Positions 21,157-28,566 of a stretch of 31,782 nt of DNA are shown piece after piece. This DNA is from DASUZB01 sp036377075 (GTDB taxonomy: Bacteria; Actinomycetota; CALGFH01). Location of the stretch: NCBI GenBank assembly GCA_036377075.1, contig DASUZB010000291.1:1-31782 (forward strand). The letters are read 5' to 3'. The notes beneath the pieces are model-generated. The model was not told where the DNA came from, did not search any database, and saw only the letters and a program-made list of their open reading frames with translations. The translations under genes and the position numbers were made by a program. Position 1 is the stretch's first letter. Each line of letters starts with the position of its first letter.

Positions 21157-22113
21157 GTGAAGCTGGCGCTGGCCGGGGACACGATGCTGGGGCGCAAGGT
21201 CGGCGAGGCGCTGGCCGAGCGGCCGCCCTCGGCGCTGGTCGCGCCCGAGGTGGTGGAGGTCGCCGCCGAGGCCGACCTGTTCGTGCTCAACCTGGAGTGC
21301 AGCGTGTCCGAGCGGGGCGCGCCCTGGCGGCTGCCCGGCAAGCCGTTCTTCTTCCGGGCGCCGCCCGCCGCGGTGGAGCTGCTGGCGCTGCTCGGGGTGG
21401 ACTGCGTGACCCTGGCCAACAACCACGCGCTCGACTACGGCCCCGAGGCGCTGGCCGACACGCTGCGTCACCTGGCCGCGGCGGGGATCGCCGCCGTCGG
21501 CGCCGGCCCTGACGTGGACGCGGCGCGCCGTCCCGCGGTGCTGCACGGCGGCGGCGTGCGCCTGGCGGTGGTCGGCGTGAGCGACCACCCGGAGCAGTTC
21601 GCGGCCGGCGACGGCCGTCCGGGGATCGCCTTCGCCGACCTCGGCGGCGGGCTGCCGGCCTGGCTGGAGCGGGCCGTGCGCGCCGCGGACGCCGACGCGG
21701 TCCTGGTCACCCCCCACTGGGGGCCGAACATGACCAGCGCCCCGCTGCCGTACGTGCGCCGCGCCGCCGGCGCGCTGGTGGGCGCGGGCGCCACGCTGGT
21801 CGCCGGCCACTCCGCCCACGTGTTCCACGGCGTCGCCGGGCGTGTCCTGTACGACCTGGGCGACTTCCTCGACGATTACGCCGTCGACCCGGTCCTGCGC
21901 AACGACCTCGGCCTGCTGTTCCTGGTCACGCTCGACCAGCGCGGGCCGAGCGCGATCGAGGCGGTGCCGCTGGCGCTGGACTACTGCCATACCCGCCTGG
22001 CGGACGGCGACGACGCCGCCTGGGTGCGGCGCCGCTTCCGCCAGGCCTGCGCCGAGCTCGGCACCGAGGCCGGCGAGCACGCCGGCCGGCTGCTGGTGCG
22101 CTGCCTGGGCTGA
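21157..22113 (+). CDS. CapA-family metallophosphoesterase-like protein
   Basis: The 318-residue protein has the CapA/PgsA landmarks in order: LALAGDTMLGR, FVLNLECSVSE, VDCVTLANNHALDYG, VLVTPHWGPNM and LVAGHSAHVFHG. These Asp, Asn and His residues form the calcineurin-like metal site. In Bacillus CapA takes part in poly-gamma-glutamate capsule export; most homologues elsewhere are uncharacterised phosphoesterases. No signal peptide or membrane helix is visible, so this copy is probably cytoplasmic. A GTG start follows GGAGGT by about six bases. No capB or capC lies nearby, so a role in capsule synthesis is not supported. Confidence 0.88.
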   Translation: MKLALAGDTMLGRKVGEALAERPPSALVAPEVVEVAAEADLFVLNLECSVSERGAPWRLPGKPFFFRAPPAAVELLALLGVDCVTLANNHALDYGPEALADTLRHLAAAGIAAVGAGPDVDAARRPAVLHGGGVRLAVVGVSDHPEQFAAGDGRPGIAFADLGGGLPAWLERAVRAADADAVLVTPHWGPNMTSAPLPYVRRAAGALVGAGATLVAGHSAHVFHGVAGRVLYDLGDFLDDYAVDPVLRNDLGLLFLVTLDQRGPSAIEAVPLALDYCHTRLADGDDAAWVRRRFRQACAELGTEAGEHAGRLLVRCLG

Positions 22114-22130
22114 GCGCCCGGGGCGGGCGC

Positions 22131-22529
22131 TCAGCCTTCCTCGGGCGCGTCCGACCGTGGGATCTCCTGGGCCAGCTCGACCACGTTGCCGTCGGGGTCG
22201 AGCAGGTGCACGGTGCGGTGGCCCCAGGGGCGGTCGCTCGGGCCGGACAGGATCGTCAGCCCGGCGCCGCGCAGCCGCTCCGCCTCGGCGTCCACGTCCT
22301 CGACCAGGAAGAGCGTCTCCCCCGCCGGACCGCGGCCGGCGGCCTCGGCGCCGAGCAGCCCGGGCAGCCGGTCGCGCTGGTAGAGGGCGAACTTGAGGTT
22401 GTCGGTGGCGAACTCGGCGTAGCCGGAACGGCGCAGCCGCAGCGGCAGGCCGACCACGTCGGCGTAGAAGGCGACCGCGCGGTCGAGGTCGCGCACGTAG
22501 AGGATCAGGTAGTCGACCCTCCGCCGCAC
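22131..22529 (-). CDS. VOC-fold protein (glyoxalase/bleomycin-resistance family)
   Basis: The 132-residue protein begins VRRRVDYLILYVRDLDRAVAFYADVVGLPL. It has FATDNLKFALYQ in the first module and TLFLVEDVDAEAERLRGAGLTIL with DRPWGHRTVHLLDPDGNVVELAQ in the second. The DPDGNVVEL block holds the usual metal-ligand Glu. The substrate is unknown. The GTG start at 22529 lies nine bases after the stop of the upstream anchored protein, so they are probably one transcript. It converges on the capA-like gene, 17 bases away. This is the third VOC gene in the window, but it is not close in sequence to the padR-linked pair. Confidence 0.86.
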   Translation of the reverse strand: MRRRVDYLILYVRDLDRAVAFYADVVGLPLRLRRSGYAEFATDNLKFALYQRDRLPGLLGAEAAGRGPAGETLFLVEDVDAEAERLRGAGLTILSGPSDRPWGHRTVHLLDPDGNVVELAQEIPRSDAPEEG

Positions 22530-22537
22530 CGGGTTCC

Positions 22538-23317
22538 CTAGAGCGTCTGCTCGACGCGCAGCTCGTCGACCCAGCCGTACTGGCCGCGGGGAAGGCGGAT
22601 GAAGGTCACCTCGACGCCGATGACCGAGCCCTGGTTGCTGACCTCGTGCTGCACGCTGAGCTCGCGCCACTGGGTGTCGGCGAGCCGCAGCATCTGCGGG
22701 TCCGCGCTGACGCGGCGGCCGTTGACGCTCTCGATCAGCTGGATCTGCACCACCTGGCCGGGCCGGCTCGCCTTGACCTGCGCGGTGGCGGAGTAGCGGG
22801 CACCCGGCCTTGGCGGCCTGGTCACGTGGTCGTCCAGCAGGCCCACCTGGCTGACGGGCGCGCCGGCACAGGTCAGGCGCGCCGCGTGGGCGCTGCCGTC
22901 GGCGCCGACCGCCACCAGGTCCAGGCGGGTGCCGTGCTCGCCACGGATGGCGCCGCGGCTGACCTCGAAGTTGCCCTCGCGCAGCAGCGGCTGGCTGGTC
23001 GTGGTGATCGCCGCCCCCTGCGAGCCGAGGCGGGAGGACCCTTGCGCGCCGACGGCGCCGCGGTTGCTGGACAGGGGGTGCTTGAGGCGGTCGATCGAGC
23101 CGAGCACCACCGCCGTGCCGACGGCGAGCACCACCGTGACCAGCAGCGCGGCGGACAGGATGGAGCGGACCAGCCCGGGACGGCGCTGGCTGGGCGCGAG
23201 GTGCCTGGGCAGTGACCGGGGCGCGCCGGCGTCGGGGCGGTGGCCGTCGAGGGGGGAAGGGCCTGCCCTGCTCGCTTGGGCGTCTCTGGTTGGAACGCTG
23301 GAAGGCTGGGTGCTCAT
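22538..23317 (-). CDS. Membrane-anchored extracellular protein with CBM-like beta-sandwich
   Basis: The 259-residue protein has a 50-residue charged, Pro-rich cytoplasmic tail, one membrane helix (about 52-73, ILSAALLVTVVLAVGTAVVLG), and an outer domain of about 150 residues. The domain runs GNFEVSRGAIRGEHG, ATAQVKASRPGQVVQIQLIESVNG and WRELSVQHEVSNQGSVIGVEVTFIRLP, ending YGWVDELRVEQ. This strand pattern resembles the CBM4/9-like jelly roll, where the end phrase (WxD-ELxV) is typical. It may bind cell-surface glycan, but no catalytic part is present. It is followed nine bases later by a VOC gene. The fold assignment is tentative. Confidence 0.75.
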   Translation of the reverse strand: MSTQPSSVPTRDAQASRAGPSPLDGHRPDAGAPRSLPRHLAPSQRRPGLVRSILSAALLVTVVLAVGTAVVLGSIDRLKHPLSSNRGAVGAQGSSRLGSQGAAITTTSQPLLREGNFEVSRGAIRGEHGTRLDLVAVGADGSAHAARLTCAGAPVSQVGLLDDHVTRPPRPGARYSATAQVKASRPGQVVQIQLIESVNGRRVSADPQMLRLADTQWRELSVQHEVSNQGSVIGVEVTFIRLPRGQYGWVDELRVEQTL

Positions 23318-23519
23318 CGCGATCCCGGGCCGCCACGACCCGGCTCCGGTGCCTGGCTGCCATGGCCGGCCTGCCTGCGCGAGCAGGACGCGGCCCTGAT
23401 CACAGCTTCTACGCAGGTGCCCAAACTTACTATTGCTGCGTCTTTCACGCCATCCTTCGCGGGAAGACTACCCCGAAGGTACTACGGCGTTGCCCCTAGG
23501 AAGGCGTGGTTTGCGCAGG

Positions 23520-23804
23520 TCAGGCGCGTTGCCGGTCGGCCGGCAGCAGGTCGCTCACCGGGGTGACCACGCTGCCGCGGTCGAGCAGGAGCCGGCCGTC
23601 GATCATCGCCCGCAGCTCGTCGAGCGCGCTGACGAGCGCGTGGTGGGCGGTCAGCGCCCGCTCGGCGACGCCGGGCGCGACGGTGGCGTAGGAGGGCGCG
23701 AAGGCGAAGCCGCAGAACGGGCAGCGGAACCCGAGGGCGGCGTCGGTGAGCTGGTCGAGCAGCAGCTCGCGGCCGCAGGAGCCGCAGCGGGCGCCGACGC
23801 TCAT
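23520..23804 (-). CDS. Small zinc-ribbon protein coupled to the degenerate receiver
   Basis: The 94-residue protein has two CxxC knuckles at C7/C10 (CGSCG) and C28/C31 (CPFCG) in a compact zinc ribbon. A helical tail (AERALTAHHALVSALDELRAMIDGRLLL) could pair with a partner protein. Its ATG overlaps the stop of the upstream receiver-like gene (ATGA, 23801-23804). The tight coupling suggests that the two act as one unit. No named family is recognised. Confidence 0.78.
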   Translation of the reverse strand: MSVGARCGSCGRELLLDQLTDAALGFRCPFCGFAFAPSYATVAPGVAERALTAHHALVSALDELRAMIDGRLLLDRGSVVTPVSDLLPADRQRA

Positions 23805-24208
23805 GAGGCCGCCTTCCCGGAGGCCGGGCCGCCACGGTCCTCCCGCAGCAGGCGGTCGGCCACCTGGGCCAGCGCGAACGGGTCGACCGGCCGGTCGACC
23901 AGCGCGTCCGCGCCGCACCAGCGGCCCAGCCACTCGTCCTGGGCGCGCTCGAGCACGACGATCACCGGGCAGGACAGCTCCGGGGAGGCCTTCAGGTCCC
24001 TGGTCAGGCCGAAGCCGCCGTAGGGCGTCACGCCGACCTCGACGACCACCAGGTCGGGGTGGTCCCGCTCGGCGACGGCCATGGCCTGGTTGCCGTTCAC
24101 GGCTTCGAGGAACTCGACCTCGCCGCCGGCCGCCTCCACGCGCTCGAGGGCGAGCCGCAGCCGCTCGCGGCTGCCTTGCTCCGCCGCGACGAGCAGGATC
24201 TTGCTCAC
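23801..24208 (-). CDS. Degenerate response-regulator receiver domain protein
   Basis: The 135-residue protein has the CheY-like alternating fold, KILLVAAEQG...PDLVVVEVGVTPYGGFGLTRDLK...PVIVVLERAQDEW...GADALVDRPVDPFAL. The phosphorylation machinery is gone. The acidic pair that binds metal is AA (8-9), the phospho-acceptor position holds E57 instead of Asp, the conserved Thr/Ser is Glu, and the lysine before Pro is R106. It is thus a single-domain pseudo-receiver that cannot be phosphorylated normally, though Glu can mimic phospho-Asp. No output domain or kinase is present. GTG 24208 is preferred because GGAG lies seven bases upstream; an ATG at 24235 adds nine residues. Confidence 0.8.
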   Translation of the reverse strand: MSKILLVAAEQGSRERLRLALERVEAAGGEVEFLEAVNGNQAMAVAERDHPDLVVVEVGVTPYGGFGLTRDLKASPELSCPVIVVLERAQDEWLGRWCGADALVDRPVDPFALAQVADRLLREDRGGPASGKAAS

Positions 24209-24269
24209 GGGCGCTCCGTTCTCGGTTGGCCGCATCGCGCCCGGGACGCGCCGGCCCCGGTCGGTCCCG

Positions 24270-24275
24270 AGTCTA
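24270..24275 (-). promoter_or_regulatory. Candidate -10 element (TAGACT) for the pseudo-receiver/zinc-ribbon operon
   Basis: TAGACT reads on the minus strand 24275-24270, about 60 bp upstream of GTG 24208. The -35 position is GC-rich without a match. It is the same hexamer found before padR and the small Cys protein gene. Confidence 0.3.
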
Positions 24276-24375
24276 ACCAGATTCCGGCGTCGCCGGGGGC
24301 CGGGGGCCTGCGCGCGGGTCGCCCGCCGAAGCTACTCCTCGCCCTGCCCGTGGGGCGGCCGCGGGCGGGAGGACC

Positions 24376-25455
24376 TCAGGGGTGCGCCCGCTGGGCCTCG
24401 GCGATGGCGTTGCTCACCGCGGTCCCCATCAGGGACGGGTACCAGCCACCCTGCTGCCTGACGGCGACCAGGGCCGCGTCGTGGTCGTTCATCGCCTCGC
24501 TGAGGCGGACGGGCGGCTTCCCGGTCACCTTGACGGTGCCCCCGGTGAGGTGGACCAGGACGACGCCGTCGGCGACCTGCTCGTTGCGGGTGGTCAGGCC
24601 GTCGATGCGGAAGTGGACCTGCCGGTCCGGCCCGAGCGGCGAGCCGGGCTTGCCGAGGCCGAGGCGGTCGAACAGCGGCTGGCGGTAGGCGTCGACGACC
24701 CTGGCCTCGTCGGGCGCGAGCCGGTCGGCGACCTTGGCCGGGTCGCCGTCCGAGGCGCTGGCGAGCAGCCCGCGCACCGCCTCCTCCGGCGAGGCGGCGC
24801 CGGCCGCGCCGGCGGCACCGCCGGTGAGCAGCCCGTAGTCGGCGTCGCCGGCCTTGCCGGCGAGCCGGCCCCACTCGGCCGAGGAGGCCAGCAGCGACAC
24901 GTACCAGCGGCCGTCGGCGCCGCGGACGGTCACCAGCCGCAGGGAGTCGATCGCGCCGTGGGTCTGGGCGGCGAGCTGGCGCCTTGCCTCGGCGACCGGG
25001 AGCTGCACCTGGACGCCGTTCGGGCCGCGCACGCCGACGGTGCCCGAGACCGCCTCGAGCACCACCACGCCGCCGTCGCTGCTGCCCGCGGCGCGGTTGA
25101 AGCGCAGGTCCCTGGCGGTCACGTCGAGCCCGGCGAGGGGGCCGTTCGCGCCGCGGCCCTCGGCGATCAGCCTGGTCAGGCGGTCGCGGTAGGCGGCGGC
25201 GAGCTGCCGCTCCTCACCCTGCAGGAAGTCGCCGGCGCGCTGCAGGTCGCGCTTGTCCAGGGCGGCGAGCAGCCCGGTGGCGGCCGACTCCGGCGAGCGG
25301 CCCCCGGCGTTGCTGCCGACCGCGCGCATCGCCACCAGGCCGATGGCGCCGAACACCAGCAACAGGGCCATGGCCGCGGCGAGCAGGCCGGGGCCCGGAC
25401 GGCGGCGGGCGGGCGGCGGCGCGGCCCCCCAGCCGGTAGCGGTCGGCTGGTCCAT
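24376..25455 (-). CDS. Membrane-anchored protein with two similar extracytoplasmic domains
   Basis: The 359-residue protein has a short Pro-rich cytoplasmic start, a membrane helix at about 24-45 (LLAAAMALLLVFGAIGLVAM), and two outer domains that resemble each other. Domain 1 begins SPESAATGLLAALDKRDLQRAGDFL and domain 2 SPEEAVRGLLASASDGDPAKVADRL. Each continues with a second helix ending in AYR, then beta strands (GGVVVLEAVSGTVGV and DGVVLVHLTGGTVKV) and a (G)RWY/GGWY-type strand. This helix-strand order resembles NTF2-like or DUF4878-type folds, often found in surface proteins. GGAGGAG precedes the ATG. It diverges from the riboswitch-led hydrolase gene, which suggests a cell-envelope role. 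The function is unknown. Confidence 0.75.
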   Translation of the reverse strand: MDQPTATGWGAAPPPARRRPGPGLLAAAMALLLVFGAIGLVAMRAVGSNAGGRSPESAATGLLAALDKRDLQRAGDFLQGEERQLAAAYRDRLTRLIAEGRGANGPLAGLDVTARDLRFNRAAGSSDGGVVVLEAVSGTVGVRGPNGVQVQLPVAEARRQLAAQTHGAIDSLRLVTVRGADGRWYVSLLASSAEWGRLAGKAGDADYGLLTGGAAGAAGAASPEEAVRGLLASASDGDPAKVADRLAPDEARVVDAYRQPLFDRLGLGKPGSPLGPDRQVHFRIDGLTTRNEQVADGVVLVHLTGGTVKVTGKPPVRLSEAMNDHDAALVAVRQQGGWYPSLMGTAVSNAIAEAQRAHP

Positions 25456-25512
25456 GCTGGGCTCCTCCGGGCGAACGGCGCGCGTGGTCGATCCTCTGCC
25501 CTTCAAGGATAG

Positions 25513-25621
25513 GCGCCACTCGGCCCGGAGGAGCCGGGTCGGGCGATCTCTTCGGGAAATCGTGACGTTGGCCGAATCCGCGCCAGCAACCACGCCGGGA
25601 GGTCGTACGCGCACGTGGCGC
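25513..25621 (+). ncRNA. Probable cyclic di-AMP riboswitch (ydaO-yuaA class)
   Basis: A 109-base element is closed by a perfect 7-bp stem, GCGCCAC (25513-25519) with GTGGCGC (25615-25621). Inside it, GGAGCCGGG (25530-25538) matches the conserved 5' core of ydaO RNAs, and GCCGAATCCG (25571-25580) followed by CGCCAGCAACC (25581-25591) matches the conserved 3' core (CCGAAyCCG, CAGCyAACC). A small UUCG-capped hairpin (about 25544-25562) lies between them. ydaO RNAs bind c-di-AMP and in Actinobacteria often precede peptidoglycan hydrolase genes, as here. Its 3' end is 37 bp from the NlpC/P60 start. A GGGAGG (25633-25638) just after it lies 20 bases from the ATG. The covariance model was not run. 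Confidence 0.72.
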
Positions 25622-25658
25622 GGTCAAGCACCGGGAGGCAGCGGCCGACAACGGTTCC

Positions 25659-26753
25659 ATGTCCGTGCCCCGCCCACGGCCGCGCCCTGCCGCCGTGCTG
25701 CTTGCCGCGATGCTCGCCGGCCTGCTGGCCGTCCCGACGCCGGCCGCGGCCGACCCCGGCGCGGTCGAGCGGGCGCGTGCCGAGGCCGCCCGCATCCAAG
25801 CCGAGGTCGACCGCCTGCAGGTGCGCGCCGAGGTCACGGCGGAGGCGTACGAGGCCACCGAGGAGCACCTGCAGGCGGCGCTGCGCAGCGCGCTCGCCCA
25901 CCAGCGGGCGCTCGACGACCAGGAGCTGGCGGTGGAGACCGCGCAGGTGGGCCTGGACGAGCAGGTGCGCGGCATCTACGAGGTGGGGCCACTGGTCTCG
26001 GCCGAGCTGCTGCTGCTCGCCGACGACCCGCACGAGCTAGCCCTGGCCGTGCACGTCGCCGGCACCTCGCTCACCACCGGCGTGCACGCCGTCGACCAGG
26101 CGACCCAGGCCCAGGCGCGCGACCAGGCGCTGGTCGCCGAGCTGCGCGCGCGGCAGGCCGAGGTGCTCGCCCTGCGCCAGCGGCAGGGCGCCCAGCGGGC
26201 CGCGATCGAGCAGGCGCTCGCCCAGCAGCGCGAGCTGCTCGGCAGCGCCGAGCGCCACGTCCGCGAGCTGGTCGCCGCCGCGCGGGCGCGGGAGGAGGCC
26301 GCCAGGCGGGCGCTGGTGGCGGCGGCCGCGACCAGGGCGCGCACGCTCGGCCTCGAGGGCTTCGCCACCGCGCCGCCGCCGACGCAGGCCGCGGGTATGG
26401 CGGTGCACGCCGCCCTCGGGCAGCTGGGCAAGCCCTACCGCTGGGGCGCGACCGGCCCGGGCGAGTTCGACTGCTCCGGGCTGACCAGCTGGGCGTACCA
26501 GCAGGCCGGCGTGGACCTGCCGCGGACGTCACGGGCGCAGTGGTCGGCAGGGAGCCACGTGGCCGTGGCCGCGCTGCTCCCCGGCGACCTGGTCTTCTTC
26601 GGCACCGACCCGCGCAACCCCGGCACCATCCACCACGTCGGCATGTACGTCGGCCAGGGCCTGATGGTCAACGCCCCCTACACCGGCGCCGTGGTCCGCG
26701 TCGAGCCCGTCCGCCCCGACGACTACGTCGGCGCCACCCGGCCGGCGAGCTGA
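25659..26753 (+). CDS. Secreted NlpC/P60 peptidoglycan endopeptidase with coiled-coil N-terminus
   Basis: The 364-residue protein has a signal peptide (RPRPRPAAVLLAAMLAGLLAVPTPAAA, cut near residue 31), then a long Ala/Glu/Arg-rich coiled coil (about 33-235). It ends in an NlpC/P60 catalytic domain (about 245-364). The catalytic Cys lies in FDCSGLTSWAYQQAG and the His in HHVGMYVG, with NAPYTG following. Enzymes of the RipA type cut the D-Glu to DAP link of peptidoglycan during division, and the coiled coil keeps them inactive or on their partners. The gene follows a probable c-di-AMP riboswitch, which links wall cutting to that second messenger. It ends directly against the convergent small zinc-finger gene, without a single base between the stop codons. 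Confidence 0.93.
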   Translation: MSVPRPRPRPAAVLLAAMLAGLLAVPTPAAADPGAVERARAEAARIQAEVDRLQVRAEVTAEAYEATEEHLQAALRSALAHQRALDDQELAVETAQVGLDEQVRGIYEVGPLVSAELLLLADDPHELALAVHVAGTSLTTGVHAVDQATQAQARDQALVAELRARQAEVLALRQRQGAQRAAIEQALAQQRELLGSAERHVRELVAAARAREEAARRALVAAAATRARTLGLEGFATAPPPTQAAGMAVHAALGQLGKPYRWGATGPGEFDCSGLTSWAYQQAGVDLPRTSRAQWSAGSHVAVAALLPGDLVFFGTDPRNPGTIHHVGMYVGQGLMVNAPYTGAVVRVEPVRPDDYVGATRPAS

Positions 26754-26951
26754 CTAGTACTTCGGCTTGGCCGTGGGGCCTCGCCAAGGGACGCCGACGG
26801 TGTGCTTGAAGCAGTTCGGGCCCGGGTTGTACTGCGACAGGGGCTCGCCGCACTGCAGGCAGGTCCGCCCGCCAGGGAAGGTCTTCTGCGCGCCCTTGAT
26901 CGTGCCCGAGTGGGTCCGAGCGCCCTGCATGGCGCGACCCTTGGAAGCCAT
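26754..26951 (-). CDS. Small CCCH zinc-finger-like protein
   Basis: The 65-residue basic protein has CLQCGEPLSQYNPGPNCFKH at 31-50, in which C31, C34, C47 and H50 can bind one zinc. The same knuckle occurs at the start of some actinobacterial helix-turn-helix proteins, but no HTH follows here. The remainder is Lys/Arg/Gly-rich with little structure, which fits a nucleic-acid or ribosome-associated role. GAGGAACAC lies directly before the ATG. It diverges from the osmolyte transporter operon. The function is not known. Confidence 0.7.
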   Translation of the reverse strand: MASKGRAMQGARTHSGTIKGAQKTFPGGRTCLQCGEPLSQYNPGPNCFKHTVGVPWRGPTAKPKY

Positions 26952-27157
26952 GTGTTCCTCGTTCCTTGTGCGTTCCGCGATCCCGGTCGAATGCGTAAAC
27001 TCTCTCGATCGACCCGACCGTCCTACCCCGGGTGCTCAGTCTGACATCCGGACCCGCCCCAAGCAAAGCACCGTCAGGTAACGAACCGCAGCTCACGCCC
27101 GCACGCTGGCTGACCGACCAAGCGGGTGTGTCGCCGTTGTGCCACCATGCTCGCATC

Positions 27158-28321
27158 ATGAGCGAGCCGTACCAGCCGGCACCGGCCTCCCAGGGCGCGG
27201 TGGTCGAGTTCGACAAGGTCACCAAGCGCTACAGCGGCAAGCAGGACGGCGCCGCCGTGCAGGAGCTGTCCATGCTCGTCCCCGGCGGCGAGATCTGCGT
27301 GCTGGTGGGGCCGTCCGGGTGCGGCAAGACGACCACCCTCAAGATGGTCAACCGCCTGGTCGAGCCGAGCAGCGGCCGCATCCTGATCGACGGCGAGGAC
27401 GTCGGCAGGGGCGACGCGGTCGCGCTGCGCCGGCGCATCGGCTACGTGATCCAGCAGACCGGCCTGTTCCCGCACCTCACCATCGGCAGCAACGTCGCCA
27501 CCGTGCCGCGGCTGCTGGGCTGGGACCGGGAGCGCACCCACAGCCGCGTCGACGAGCTGATCGAGCTGGTCGGGCTCGACCCGGCCCGCTACCGCGACCG
27601 CTACCCGGCGCAGCTCTCCGGCGGCGAGCGCCAGCGCATCGGGGTCGCCCGCGCGATCGCGACCGACCCGCCGGTGCTGCTGATGGACGAGCCCTTCGGC
27701 GCGGTCGACCCGATCACCCGCGAGCGGCTGCAGAACGAGTTCCTGCGCCTGCAGCGCCTGCTCTCCACCACCATCCTGTTCGTCACCCACGACATCGACG
27801 AGGCCATCAAGATGGGCAACCGGGTGGCGGTCTTCCAGCCGGGCGGCCGGCTCGCCCAGTACGACACCTCCACCACCGTGCTGGAGGCGCCCGCCAACGA
27901 CTTCGTGGCCCGCTTCGTCGGCGCCGACCGGGGCCTCAAGCGGCTGTCGCTGTCGCGGGTGCGCGACGTCGAGCTGGGCGAGCCGGTCACCGTTCGCGAG
28001 GGCGACGACGCCGCCGCCGTCGCCGGCGAGATCGCCGGCGCGCCCGACTCCTACGTGCTGCTGCTCGACGGCGACGACCACCCGCTCGGCTGGCTCTGGC
28101 GGCAGGACGTCGAGCGGCCCGGCCCGGTCGGCGCCGACCGGGCCACCAGCGCCGACCCGCTGCTGGAGCAGGACTCGACCCTGCGCGACGCGCTGTCGGC
28201 GATGCTCGGCTCGGCGGTGCAGGAGGGCGTCGTGGTCGACCAGGGCGGCCGGCTGCTCGGCACCCTGACGGTCCACGCCGTCTCCTCGGTGCTGCGCCAG
28301 GAGGCGCCGCTCGGCGCCTGA
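27158..28321 (+). CDS. opuCA: Osmolyte ABC transporter ATPase with tandem CBS domains (OpuCA/ProV type)
   Basis: The 387-residue protein has Walker A GPSGCGKTTT (51-60), Q-loop VIQQTGLFPH, signature LSGGERQR, Walker B VLLMDEPFGAVDP and the switch His in FVTHD. Its C-terminal 110 residues form two CBS modules, RDVELGEPVTVREGDDAAAVAGEI and SADPLLEQDSTLRDALSAML. This is the quaternary-amine class of ATPases (ProV/OpuCA), which powers uptake of glycine betaine, choline or carnitine. In Listeria and Staphylococcus c-di-AMP binds the OpuCA CBS pair and shuts down uptake. ATG 27158 is chosen because it starts the conserved region; an earlier GTG would add 42 unconserved residues. It heads the operon with two permeases and a binding protein. 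Confidence 0.93.
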   Translation: MSEPYQPAPASQGAVVEFDKVTKRYSGKQDGAAVQELSMLVPGGEICVLVGPSGCGKTTTLKMVNRLVEPSSGRILIDGEDVGRGDAVALRRRIGYVIQQTGLFPHLTIGSNVATVPRLLGWDRERTHSRVDELIELVGLDPARYRDRYPAQLSGGERQRIGVARAIATDPPVLLMDEPFGAVDPITRERLQNEFLRLQRLLSTTILFVTHDIDEAIKMGNRVAVFQPGGRLAQYDTSTTVLEAPANDFVARFVGADRGLKRLSLSRVRDVELGEPVTVREGDDAAAVAGEIAGAPDSYVLLLDGDDHPLGWLWRQDVERPGPVGADRATSADPLLEQDSTLRDALSAMLGSAVQEGVVVDQGGRLLGTLTVHAVSSVLRQEAPLGA

Positions 28322-28491
28322 GCCGCGCCCGCCGCCCGCCGGCGCTCGGATTTGTCCGCCCAGGCTGGTAACCTCGCCGGGGCGCCGGGGGCGGACCCGA
28401 GACGGTTGCGCCCTCAGTCCGCCGGGGAGGTCCTCAAGCGTGAACAAGCCACTCCTGCAGCCGAGCTGGTTCCTGTGATCCTGGCCGTCGC

Positions 28492-28541
28492 CGGGCGTGG
28501 CGGCGCACGCCCGTCCCTGATGGCCAGGCGCTTGCCTGGCC
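28492..28541 (+). other. Two consecutive hairpins between opuCA and opuCB
   Basis: CGGGCGTG (28492-28499) pairs with CACGCCCG (28506-28513), and eight bases later GGCCAGGC (28522-28529) pairs with GCCTGGCC (28534-28541) around GCTT. Both stems are perfect. The second is followed by TGTTGTG and lies 25 bp before the opuCB ATG. This 245-bp gap is unusually long for an opu operon. The hairpins may cause partial termination or stabilise processed mRNA ends. Confidence 0.55.
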
Positions 28542-28566
28542 TGTTGTGCTCCAGGCCGGTGGCCGC

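Noticed and set aside
28345..28400. A second ydaO-like riboswitch before opuCB (CTGGTAACCTCG resembles the 3' core)
   Set aside because: The CCGAAyCCG and GGAxCCGGG cores and a closing stem are missing, so the match is too short.
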